This document shows, in pieces, positions 50,262-60,295 of a stretch of DNA of 64,000 bases. Both the position numbers and the translations under genes were made by a program. The notes beneath the pieces are model-generated. The model saw only the letters and a program-made list of their open reading frames with translations. It ran no database searches and was not told the origin of the DNA. This stretch comes from Cololabis saira (taxonomy: Eukaryota; Chordata; Actinopteri; Beloniformes; Belonidae), in the NCBI RefSeq assembly GCF_033807715.1, contig NC_084591.1:29848590-29912589 (forward strand), given 5' to 3'. Position 1 is the first letter of the stretch, and each line of letters begins with the position of its first letter.

Positions 50262-50739
50262 TAGGAATGTCCCGATTGGATCACGTGATCGGAAATCGGT
50301 GCCGATCACGTTCTTTCAGACTTGATCGAAAACGGACGTTGCATCCCGATCAGGGATCGGATGTATATTTTATTCTCATTATTTCGATCAATTCTTGTAA
50401 AGAAATAAGTTGACAAACAAGTCAAATAACAAACAAGTTGAGCTGCTGTTTTTATTTAATTCAAATTTACGTTGAAATTTGCACTATTTCTACTAGTTAA
50501 TAGTTGCACTGTTATTACTTGATTGTTCAAGCTACCTCAGAGAGAACTGCTCTGTTTAAGTGTCAAATGAGGTGAATTAAATAAAAATAGGGGACAACCT
50601 GGATCTGTTTATTTTGCATGTCTTCATTATTTTAGTGTGTTACGAATGTATCAGATCGGGACTCGGTATTGGCAGATACTCAAAATCAAATGACTCGGAA
50701 TCGGATCGGGGCCAAAAAAAGCTGATTGGGACATCCTTA
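50262..50739. mobile_element. Short non-autonomous hAT element, 7/8 target duplication
   Basis: Ends TAGGAATGTCCCGATTGG and GATTGGGACATCCTTA frame 478 bases with GATCGG-rich subterminal repeats. Flanks are GTGATATG (50254-50261) and CTGATATG (50740-50747). No transposase. Confidence 0.88.
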
Positions 50740-50747
50740 CTGATATG

Positions 50748-51100
50748 GATACTCACACTTGTTCTTCTTAGGACAGATTTGGGTTTTTGTGTCGTTTTTG
50801 TCGAGCCTTTATCTTTTGCTTGCTTTAACCTTCTACAGCTTTTAGTACAGAGAGTAAATTTGTTTGCCTTTCTTTGCTACCAGTTACTCGCAGTTTGAAT
50901 TCACAGCAATACTCATGGACAGCTCAGCCCACTGGAGGTAGAGCTCTAGTGAGATACTTCTGATCAAAAGACAGCAAGTCAGGGATCCAGAGATCTACTC
51001 CACCCAGTCCCTCCACCCATCTGACTTTTAAAAGAAGTACCCAAATTCAAGAACAATCATGTCTTTAAGGAGGACAGCTTATTTGTATTCTAGACTCCCC
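50748..51100. other. Unassigned sequence
   Basis: Nothing recognised. Confidence 0.4.
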
Positions 51101-51949
51101 CTGTGTCTCCTCATGTGCGTCTGAGTTCAAGTGAACGAAAAAGAGAGAGCAAGGAGGGAGGAGGGGAGCAAGAGGGAGGGAATGTATGAGAGGGGAAGGA
51201 TGAGTCTAATGCAATGCAGCAGAGAAATGTGACAGAACTGGCATTTATTTGAGCAGAGACCGCTGCTGAAGGAGGAAGGACACATCAGCGGCGGCAGCTG
51301 CAGAACTCACTACTGCTCTAACGCTGAGTGGTTCCAACACGCTGACGATAAGGTGGACGCGAAGATGCGGAGGCACAGGGGATACACACTGGAAGCACAA
51401 CACCTTTCCAGTTCTGCCCACAACATGATTTCAGGAATACTCTGTTGGTTCTTCCAGCTTTGCCTTGAATCTTCAGTTCCCTTTTCCTTGGCATACTCTG
51501 CTATGCTTTCCTCCGGTTTGATTTGAAGGAATATTCATACCAACGGAAAGTCTGACTTGAATGACAATCAGTACCCATCTTTTTACAGGTCATACATTTG
51601 TACCCACAGAAGACTCAAGGGGCATATTGCACATTAAGCGAATGTCTTAAATCTTCCTCTGTGATCTTCCACTTTTAAACAGCTCTGCATCTCATCTGGT
51701 GGAAGTAAATTTGTGGAATTACAACATAAGAGAAGTCTGACTGAAAATAGGCCTCAACCTCTTTTTTCCCCACCTCTTTTCCCAAAAAGCTGTATTTTTG
51801 GGGTTTAACCGAGATGTCAACATAGACAAGACAGAAGAACAAAACTAAATTTGCTTCATAGGTGGAAATGGTGAAGAAATTTGCTTTGCTTCACTTCCGT
51901 TGTTGGGAAATCTTGTCCGTTGATGTTGATCTGAGTGAAGATTTACTGG
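51101..51949 (+). other. Candidate host-gene 5' exon, mostly untranslated
   Basis: This repeat-free block has features of a vertebrate first exon: a purine-rich GAGAGAGCAAGGAGGGAGG stretch near 51140, more GC than its surroundings, a GGCGGCAGCTGCAG segment near 51290, and a splice-donor-like ACTG|GTAAGT with the GT at 51950. An upstream 53-residue frame (51365-51526) starts MRRHRGYTLEAQ and has a hydrophobic middle (GILCWFFQLCL). A second frame starts at ATG 51868 (MVKKFALLHFRCWE) and runs open through the donor. I do not recognise either protein, and both could be leader frames. Exon limits are guesses; RNA evidence would be decisive. Confidence 0.3.
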
Positions 51950-53711
51950 TAAGTAAAGCAATTGTCAAACTTTGCAAATTGTATGTTTATTGTCAATGTG
52001 TTGTTTTCTGGCTGTTCACATTACACGTGTGTTTTTATCATTATGACCTCAGATATCAGTGTTAAGGTAGATGAGGCCAATGTAAATGGCATGTAGTAGT
52101 TATTATTAGTTTAAATCTTTCTATATCATACCACGAAACTCCCTCTCTTGTTTTTGACCTGTAGCTCAGCCTGGATGGAATTATATATTTTGGTTGCATG
52201 AACATGAAACTGACATCTCTACTTGTAATACCTTCTGGTTTATCTTGTTGCTAAGATACTACTACTTTCTTTTTAGAGAATAACCATGTAAGAGGCCAGC
52301 AGCAGCAAAAACATACTTAACTTTTTTACCTCAAAAAGCTGTGCTGGACATTCTGATAAATGGTGGACATATTAGTTTAACTTGTCCATCGCACTTCCCT
52401 ACTGTTATGCCAACCACATGTCCCTCCCACTTGTTCAGATTTGCCTAACTTTAACATTACTATCACCATATACCCAATCCTAAACAGGGTGAGAATCAAG
52501 TACACTACACGCTGTTGATTTGCATCCTTACAGACTGGAGAAGTGGTGGTGGGTGTCTTCTGTTTACATCAGTCACACTGTTGAGATGAGAGGGATCATT
52601 ACAAACACATTTAAATTATGTCTTTTAACGTACACAGTGGCAAGTGCTTTAACCCCAAGAGGGACCATGTTGCATTGAAAAAACCCTTGTTGTTGCCACT
52701 TGTGATTTTCTTTACATTGGGATGGTGATGAAAAGCAGGTAGTTGCTGTTGAAAAAGATTAGACAGATTAGAAAAAGTATTCACTCATGCATAATACAAT
52801 TACATGCATCATAAAAATCAGGGCAAATACTTTAATTCAAAAAATGTCCTTCCCTAAAGACATTTTCTGATGGGTGTGTGCGAAATTGATACGTCACTGA
52901 GTGTGACACAACGCTGCTAAAATCACACGGATTATGGTTCTATTTTTTTCTTGTAATCCACATAATGAGCTTTCAACTGTGTACATTCTATGCACTGTGT
53001 TGAAATAATACAAAAAAAATGTACAATATTGTTTCTATTTTCCTCTTCGAGTCAGAAACTGCTCCAAATAGCAGCCCTGTGGGAAACCGAGCATGCCAGC
53101 ACGGAACAATAGACTGTCAGCCATTCTTTTGAAGCTTAATCCAGCACAAATCCCACACCAAAAACATTAGTCTCAGAAGCAAACATATGTGCCATATATT
53201 ATTGAACAAGGGAAACAAAAGGAACAGGATCAAAAACAAGTCAGAAACAAAAGCCCTCTCGTGGACCTCTAGAGTGATCCACAACTGTCTTTTACCTAAA
53301 TCTACTCGTGTGTACTCTTGTTACAACATTCGTAACTACGAACCACAAAGTTGACATACATTTTATGAAGGTAGTTAGCTTGTTATTGAGCTTTCATTAT
53401 CCTTTAATTATTTAGATTTAGAATTTTATGAGCTGAACAACATGCAGTCTTATATTAAAGAATGAGTGTAAAATTTCTTTTGGGACCAAAACCCGAAGCA
53501 GTTTTAAAGGGGATAAATATAGCTTTGCAGCAAAATGACCATAAATATTATCACTTTTGACTATTATCTTAGATTGAAAGAAGCTATTTGGAGCCTCTGA
53601 CCTGACTCAAAGATAGAATTCCACTTAAGTGACCGTTCGAATAGGGTCCCTACAGGCAAACCGAAAACATCTAAACTTTCTAAGAAAGTGTGTAAAAAGG
53701 ACTGTTTTTAG
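51950..53711. other. AT-rich single-copy sequence
   Basis: If the block upstream is an exon, this would be intron. No further exon or transposon end recognised. Confidence 0.45.
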
Positions 53712-53968
53712 GTAGAGATGCACTAATCAGAATTTTGAGGGGTGATCACCGAAAGCAGTATCTGCCGATCACGATATTTTGCCAATCACTGATCACAGCG
53801 TGAAATCCATAAATTCTTCAATATTGTTCTCTATTTTTTCTCTCATGTACACCACACTGACATTGTATTATTAGGTATGAAAATTAGGAGATGAGAAAGT
53901 ATCATGAATTTTACCACTGTTTTATTGCATGCTGAGACAATGTGCAATATTTCAAACTCTAGAGCCCT
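53712..53968 (+). mobile_element. Left arm of a hAT element
   Basis: TAGAGATGCACTAATCAG and the following 250 bases match the left arm of the hAT at 28550 (ATTTTGAGG, AAAGCAGTATCTGCC, CGTGAAATCCATAAATTC, GAGATGAGAAAGTATCATG). The match stops at AGAGCCCT, where a Harbinger element begins. No right end was found nearby. Confidence 0.8.
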
Positions 53969-54182
53969 GAGGGGTATTCCAGGAAGCAGGTTCAACAAAT
54001 TCTGAGTTTAAACCTGAACTCCGAGTTGACTTAACCTGAGATAGGAAACTCTGAGTTTTCGGTTCCAGAACAGCAGATATGAGTTAGTTCAATCAACTCT
54101 GAGTTTGTTAACTTTGAGTTAAGCGCGTGCGCGAGGGAAATAAAAAGCCATCATCAGTAGAGCCCTGATACAACGATTCACC

Positions 54183-54381
54183 ATGGCAACCGGCGACAAC
54201 AAAAGATCCACATATTTTCTTTTTTTTTTTTTAACTTTATTTAACATTTCAATTTACAAAATCCCTTTGAGGAAACATTAGTTTGCATCTGAAGATCCAC
54301 ATACTTCACGCCGCTGGAGTTAGAAGTGTTAATACGTGCGTATGGCGAGTATGAGAGCATATTTCGGTAAAAAAAAAAACA
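54183..54381 (+). pseudogene. Harbinger Myb-like (SANT/MADF) protein N-terminus, interrupted
   Basis: ATG at 54183 encodes MATGDNKRSTYF; the frame is broken by a 78-bp insertion and resumes after the duplicated bases as TPLELEVLIRAYGEYESIF. In intact Harbinger elements this accessory protein carries the nuclease to DNA. It decays into an A-rich stretch after about 54375. The start and the resumed frame are seen directly; the role is known from the family. Confidence 0.75.
54214..54291 (-). mobile_element. 78-bp retro-insert with poly(A) and 11-bp target duplication
   Basis: AAGATCCACAT occurs at 54203-54213 and 54292-54302. Between them, in minus orientation, a short sequence ends AAATGTTAAATAAAGTT followed by about 14 A, i.e. 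an AATAAA signal and a tail. This is the signature of LINE-machinery retroposition of an RNA 3' end. The source RNA is unknown. Confidence 0.85.
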
Positions 54382-54916
54382 GCCAGTCAATGTGTAAGTT
54401 TGAATGCAGTATTCATTTAACATTTAAGCACACTGTCCTTATAATATTACAGATGAAAACAGTGGTGGAATGGTATTGAATGAAATTGTATTGTCATTTA
54501 GATCAGGGGCAGCCGCCACACCTTGGCTTCAGGGGAAAATGTAAATGTTTTTTTTATTTTTTTTATACATTTATGGAATTACTCTACTACTCTACTCTAC
54601 TCTACTTAATACATATAAAATAACTACAAATGCATATCAGAACAACATGATGGATTTCACTAGGTATTATCTTCCCCCCCCCCCCATCTTGAAATGTGAT
54701 GTCCCGGCGTCCGTGAAGACAGTGGTCGCTATCAATCTCGTTTTTAGCGCGCTCTGCAGTGTTAGTAACTTACAAAAATGAAAAGGAAGCAGACAACCAC
54801 GTAATTTAAAAAAAAAAAGAAAGAAGGCAAGTGATGGGTCCAATGTTGCCCCAGCAGTAGAAGATATTAACGAGGCCGTTAGCCACTGATGGATTAATTA
54901 TGCAAGTTCATTTTAA

Positions 54917-55248
54917 GATAAGATTGAGGCAGGATTTATGAAAAAAAATTTTATACGTTTTAAGTTTTCTAGTAATAATGTCAGATGAAGCGTTCCAAAC
55001 CAAATAGAATGAGCCCTCTAGTGTATCTCTCCTTTGCCTTGAACAGACTGTGTGCTGCAAAATATGCTGCAATTGTGGGGCCGAATTTCCCGTGCTGTCC
55101 TGCGGATGTGACGTCAAATGACGCTGCATGCGCGTTCTCCCCGTTCTCCCGTGCCGGCTTCCCTGTTGGCTGCAGTACCCGCTGACGGCCGTCGTGGCGA
55201 AGGGTGGCGCTAATGAGTCTCATTTCTTAAAAGGAGCCTCATGCTCCT
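54917..55248 (+). mobile_element. TTAA-flanked MITE, left terminus damaged
   Basis: Matches 39498-39826 closely from GATTGAGGCAGGATTTATG to CCTCATGCTCCT, with TTAA at 55249-55252 and at 54913-54916. The left inverted end is lost, replaced by GATAA. It lies within the Harbinger element. Confidence 0.88.
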
Positions 55249-55712
55249 TTAAGGGAAAATATTTGCCTTTTTTTTACTCTCTCTCGCTTTCTGTCTTCTG
55301 CTCCCTCCCTCTCCTTTTTGCATTTGGACTTTAACTGTTTGAAGTTAAACTCGGATGTCCCTGTGTTATTGTTGCACTGACATAGTGAATAAAATATGTT
55401 GCGTTTGTTAGATACGCTTTTTCTGCTCTCTCTGCCGCTTTCTGTCCGTGGTGCAGAAAACGGATGTGTATTGCGTAAAGGCCCATTGGCTGAATTGACG
55501 CCACTGAGGGAGGAGACAGAGAGAAACTCAGGGTTTATCGAAGTAAACCTGCTAGCGAGCAGGTTAGGTTCAGAGGGTCAGTTGCCATAGTAACTGACTT
55601 AGAGTTTGAGTCAAATCGCTTTCTGGAACTGAAAACTCTGGATTTCCCTCATCTCAGGCTTAACAAACTCAGAGTTTTCACAAAACCCGCTTCCTGGAAT
55701 ACCCCTCTGGTC

Positions 55713-55890
55713 TTCAATTCCGGTCGTCGTGGGCCGGTGTCCTGCACGTTTTAGATGTTTCTCTGCTTCATCACACTGTGATACAAATGACTGTCATTAT
55801 CAGACTTGTGCAGACCTTGATGACATGCCGATGACGACCATTAATTAGAATCAGGTGTGTTAAAGCAGAGAAACATCTAAAACCACCACC
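55713..55890. repeat. AAAACATGCAGG-family dispersed repeat
   Basis: TTCAATTCCGGTCGTCGTGG, TGTCCTGCACGTTTTAGATG and TTTCTCTGCTTC on the left mirror GGTGTGTTAAAGCAGAGAAA and CATCTAAAAC on the right. It starts within a few bases of the Harbinger right end. Confidence 0.8.
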
Positions 55891-57285
55891 TTGTTATAAG
55901 TTCATACAAGTCAACTTTCAAAAGGGTTGTGCAAACAGCTTATCAATAGACAAAAAAGTGCTCTGTTTGATAGAACTGGATCAATACTTATATATTGATG
56001 ACAAAATAGGCTAGTCCTAGCTCTACGTGCTAACATTAATTGCCATTTTGCTGCGAGAACATACCGTTCTCTCAAAACTGCTCCTTACAATTTTGTCCAA
56101 ACATCTTGTACCAAAGTCTTTTTTTTCCAGTAAGTAATGAGTTTGGTCTTTCAAAGTTAGAGAGAAGCTAGAGAGAAGGTTGGCAAACTAACATGTTATT
56201 TTCACTGAAATAAAATCTTACTTAAGCTATCATTTTGGAAAGCTTTTTCTTTTTCCTTTTCATGACATCTTAACTCTCAACCCTAGATTGATAGCAAATC
56301 AACTGTCTGCTAAAAGGATGAGTAATAAAGTCACTGTAGGCTGTTGATGAGATGCAGGATTCTTTCAGTAACTTTCTGCTCAGGCTTGAGTTGTGGATGT
56401 TCTGGTGTCCGCCTCAGTGCTTATCTCTGCACTCCACTCTTGCCTGTTGGACAGAAAAGTGTCATGTATCACAGGCTGTCATGGGGGCAAGAGACAGGAA
56501 GAGCAAAAAAAGGAGCCTTACCTCCACACACCTTGGTGATGTTTTGCCTTGGATACTTGAATTTCTCTGAGAATATTTAACACTTTTATCCACTTAATCA
56601 AGGGTCCAAGTGAGGCAGGCACGTGTCCGCCAATGTACTGCAACAAACAAAACTAGGTTGCACTACATGTGAAACATTTTCATTATCATTTAATGTTAAG
56701 AATTACCATCTACATAACTGTCTGTATGTCCTGTATTTACTGAGGAATGCAACAATTTGAGTACTCAAGATTCAGTACTACATTTAAGGCACTAAGCAGC
56801 TGTTTTGTTGAAAGATCATCTTTGCCTATCAGCCATATTTTCTAAATGAACTTAGATTAGTTCATCACCGTCATCAAAAACGTATTCAGATACATTCACG
56901 TGAAGCTATTCAGTTGGTAGAAATATGGATCCTTAACTGGCTTTCTCCAAAAACACAATTTATTATGTGACATTGTTGATTGTGGAAAAATTATGGCATT
57001 AGAACTTAGAGTAAGCTTCAGAAGGGATATTTGTATTCCAAGTAAAAAACAGCTTTCTCGGGATCGGATCATGAGTAGGCTGAAGGTTTCTGTGAAGGTA
57101 ATTTATGGCCCTCTGAAACAGAAATTGAATCATTTGTATCCAGAGTATAAGACAGACGAAAATTGGCCGCACCATGAAATGATTAATTTATGAAGGTTTG
57201 TTCTTTGATTGAAAAAAAGGCAACTCTATCACATATATAGAACCAAAAAGAAAAATCTCAAAAGTATAACTACTGCATCAATACT
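55891..57285. other. Single-copy sequence
   Basis: No gene or transposon end recognised; the last 300 bases may be decayed LINE. Confidence 0.45.
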
Positions 57286-57399
57286 GGCAGCTTTTGTGGT
57301 CAAAGCAGACGGTAGAAGAAGTAAATGTCATGAAGGAAACTGCAAAGTTTATGTTGTTTGGAAATTGTAATGGGAACAGTGATTTAAAAGTTGTGATAG

Positions 57400-57450
57400 A
57401 GGGTGTAAATATATATATTTACACCCTTACTCTGTCTATAGACAGAGTAA
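57400..57450. repeat. Two abutting perfect palindromes inside LINE coding
   Basis: 57400-57427 is a 28-bp perfect palindrome (arm AGGGTGTAAATATA). 57427-57450 is a 24-bp perfect palindrome (arm TTACTCTGTCTA). They share base 57427. Together they interrupt the LINE coding between GGTGTAAATATA and GACAGAGTAAATGAA. Confidence 0.97.
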
Positions 57451-57606
57451 ATGAAATTAAGTGTCTGGGTGTTGTGATCAACCACAAGATCTGCTGGAAA
57501 CCTCACATTCATCATGTTCAAGCTAAAGTATCCAGAAGTATTTCCGTCCTCAGTAAAGCTAAATATCTATTGAATAACAAAGTATTACATATTGTATATT
57601 GTATAA

Positions 57607-58584
57607 AATAGTGCAAATTTAAACATAAATTTGAATTAAATAAAAACAGCCGCTCAACTTAAAATACCCAGCAGGCATGTAAACAAATAAGCAAATAAAA
57701 GTGTAACAGTGTCATAAAGTAAGGCAGTAATATGCTTTTTAGACTGGACATTAACTTCTTATGGCCCTTTTCGACTAGTACCTACTCTGCGCGCTTCTAC
57801 TCGCCACGCCCCCATCTTGCGCTTTTCCACTACGGGCCGAGACGGGTAAAGGCTGGCCAACTAGGCCGCCACTGATTGGTCGGGGGGCGGGGCCGTCAGA
57901 CGTTTGAATCAGGAAGCGAGAACGACTCGCGGCTCGCAGCGATTTTATTATACAGCGCAAACGTCTGTTTGGTGATCCAAATCTGAGGTGCAGATGTTCA
58001 TAAACCTGGTGGCTGAGGAGAGAATTAAAAAGGGATGTAGACCGGCGATAAGGAACGAACAGATCCACCAGGCGCTCTGTTTTTTTCTCAGCCGCTCGCG
58101 GCTCCCAGTTGCTTTCTCCATAGATATATCTATGGATTTCTCATCAGCGCCGACACAAACAACAAAGGAGTAGGTACGAGTCGAAAAGGGCCATTACAGT
58201 CCTTTTCTGGCTTAAAGAATAAAATGTTTGTGTTTGAAGTGACCTACAATCTTCCTCGCGGTAGCAGGGTCCATCACGCTACCCTCGTGCAGGCGAAGTC
58301 GGCAAGAATGTGCGACACAGCCTATGGAGTTTTTCTGAAAGCTCAGTTTAGGAAGACGACACAGACTTTTATTTATTTACCTCCGCTGTAACACCGCTGT
58401 GCGCATGCGCAGATCACCACAAACAAACAACTTTATTGAACTCACTTTAAGTGACACGGTCCGCACTGCGCACCCCTACCTCACTCATAGCTTTATTCAT
58501 ATTAGCAGCGTTGTCGCCCAAAATTACGTGGACCTGTTGCTTGCTGATACACCATTTTTTTTATAACATTTTTTAATCTGTTTG
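57607..58584 (-). pseudogene. Antisense hAT-type transposon fragment inside the LINE
   Basis: On the minus strand, about 58545-58475 encodes QQVHVILGDNAANM and MSEVGVRS, a block I recognise from the RNase-H-like region of hAT transposases. Nearer the centre, MDPATARKIVGHF looks like a start. The rest is deleted, and a Harbinger element (57762-58193) is nested within. The edges are set by where LINE similarity stops and resumes. No target duplication was identified. Confidence 0.6.
57762..58193. mobile_element. Harbinger-type MITE with TTA target duplication
   Basis: TTA at 57759-57761 and 58194-58196 abuts TGGCCCTTTTCGACTAGTAC and its near inverse GTACGAGTCGAAAAGGGCCA. The element is 432 bp and has no nuclease. 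The left end matches the fragment at 28795-28885. Confidence 0.9.
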
Positions 58585-59488
58585 ATGTGATTTGAATTAT
58601 TGAGTTAAGTTTGGGGCAACACCTACAAATCTTCCCTCCGACTGTTATGCAGACTCCAGAAAAAAGCCATCAGAATGGTTCATAAGGCAGGTTTCCAGGA
58701 CTATACTAATGAGTTATTTATAAACTCCTGCCTACTTAAACTCCAAGATCTGGTAGAATTTCAAACAGCTCAGCTAATTTATGAAGGCAGAAACAAGCAA
58801 CTACCAGATAACATACAGAAAGTCTTTACCGATAGAGAGGGGGGTTATAATTACAGACTGAACTTCAGAAACAGAAGTGTTCGAACAACCATGAAGAGAA
58901 TGTGCACCTCAGTCAGTGGTGTGAAGGTTTGGAATAAACTCAGCCAAGAACTGAAGCAATGTCCAAGCATGAGAAACGGCTCAGACTGATGATTTTCAAC
59001 AAGTACGGGGATGATGATCTGAGGTGAAGTTGAATGGGTGTCTCTAACAGTGTAAATAGTATGAGTATGATTGAATATTTTTTGGTGACGGTGTGTTTGT
59101 GGACAAGTCATGTTGGATTGGTAGGTAGTTGGGTCTCTTTCACCTTTCCTGGTCCTCTCTGTGTTGTGGTCTGTTTTCATGGTTGTTTGTGTTTGGGTTC
59201 CAGGAGTGATCCACAATTGGTGGCCTGTGTGGGGCAGGGGCAGGGCTCTGGGGGTCCTGGTGGACTTGGAGGGGGGTTTGCTTTGCGTGACCCCCCAATG
59301 GCCGCACTGTCATTGGGGGGTCTGGGTCTGGGTGCTCTCAGGGTGCACTACAGGGTAGATGTGGGTGTGAATGTGTATAGGAGTATCAGTGTGAAGTTGG
59401 ATGTGAAGGTCTATCTGAATGTCAATTTACAACGTTATAATTTAGCATTACAATGCTAAAATTCAGCATTAGAATATGATTAGATTAC

Positions 59489-59720
59489 TGTGGCAGGGTG
59501 GAGGAGCTGCAGCCACTCAGGTTGATTGGGGCACAGGTGGCCCCAATCAACCTCTCCACCCTGCCTGGCTTGATAAGGCATGGCTGCACAGCAGAAAGGG
59601 TCTCTCGTCTGCTGTGAAGGAGCTGAAGCACGTGTTGGTGGTTGGTGAATAAAGAGTTCTGCACTGAAACCTGTGTCCTCTGTCCTGTCAGTCGGGCCCC
59701 GTAGCACTCGCTGTGCTACA
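59489..59720. mobile_element. Solo LTR with 5-bp target duplication
   Basis: The 232-bp unit begins TGTGGCAGGG and ends GTGCTACA, the TG...CA rule, and ATTAC flanks both ends (59484-59488 and 59721-59725). An AATAAA signal lies near 59649-59654. The first 75 bases form a long hairpin. No second LTR or internal region is nearby, so recombination between two LTRs is the likely origin. It sits in the LINE 3' region. The retroelement family is not identified. Confidence 0.88.
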
Positions 59721-60295
59721 ATTACTTTCTGCATTACTTTTTTATGTAGATATGTTTGTTTTTTGTTTTTATTTTTTATAATTCATATGACTCAGATATC
59801 AGTGGAATTAGGAAATATTGGACAAGGAGTAGGATTAAATAAGTTTAACTTCTTCTAATGCTTTTGAGACATATTAAACAGGATTTATGTCTTATGTGTA
59901 TTGTTACACATGTGCATGTACATAAGTATGTATAAATAGGTGTGTGCACATTGGGTATACATTGAATTGTATAGATTTATTCATTTTGTCTACATTCAGT
60001 TAAAATTGATTCATTTATGTATATACATTTATTTCCAAGAGATTATGTATGTGTGTATGCATGTGTGTATATGTGTATGTATATCTATTTGTATAAATGC
60101 ATAGATTCAGGGGCACGGTGGTGCAGCTGCCTTGGGTACCTAATGTGAGCTACCCTCACAAAACACTGCCCCCTCTGGCCAGCCGGTGCGCCAGATGGGG
60201 GGGGGGGGGGGGGTTCATACTAGTTAATGTTGTTATACATTGGTTATGACATGTCTGGAATGACTCAATTAATGAAATGAAAAAAGAGTTCTATT

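Larger units (their letters stand above)
53969..55707 (+). mobile_element. Harbinger-type element, non-autonomous, with nested inserts
   Basis: Inverted ends GAGGGGTATTCCAGGAAGC and GCTTCCTGGAATACCCCTC are typical of a large fish Harbinger-like family, and repeated CTCTGAGTTT/AACTCAGAG motifs lie next to both ends. It holds the start of a Myb-like protein (54183), a 78-bp retro-insert (54214-54291) and a TTAA MITE (54917-55248). No clear 3-bp target duplication is visible. No nuclease gene is seen. Confidence 0.82.
57286..60295 (+). pseudogene. Rex1/CR1-group LINE, split by a hAT-Harbinger nest and a solo LTR
   Basis: 57286-57606 encodes FMLFGNCNGNS, a damaged RVNEIKCLGVVI segment and SRSISVLSKAKYLLNNK. 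After an insert of about 980 bases, 58585-58989 resumes with LQKKAIRMV, YEGRNKQLPDNIQKVF and CTSVSGVKVWNKL. The 3' untranslated part includes a GT-rich block (59034-59460) and, beyond the solo LTR, GGAAATATTGGACAAGGAGT and AAATAAGTTTAACTTC, which recur near the 3' ends of such fish LINEs. The order matches the LINE at 28890-30372. The catalytic domain is absent from this copy. The 3' limit is approximate; a G17 tract lies at 60197-60213. Confidence 0.78.
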
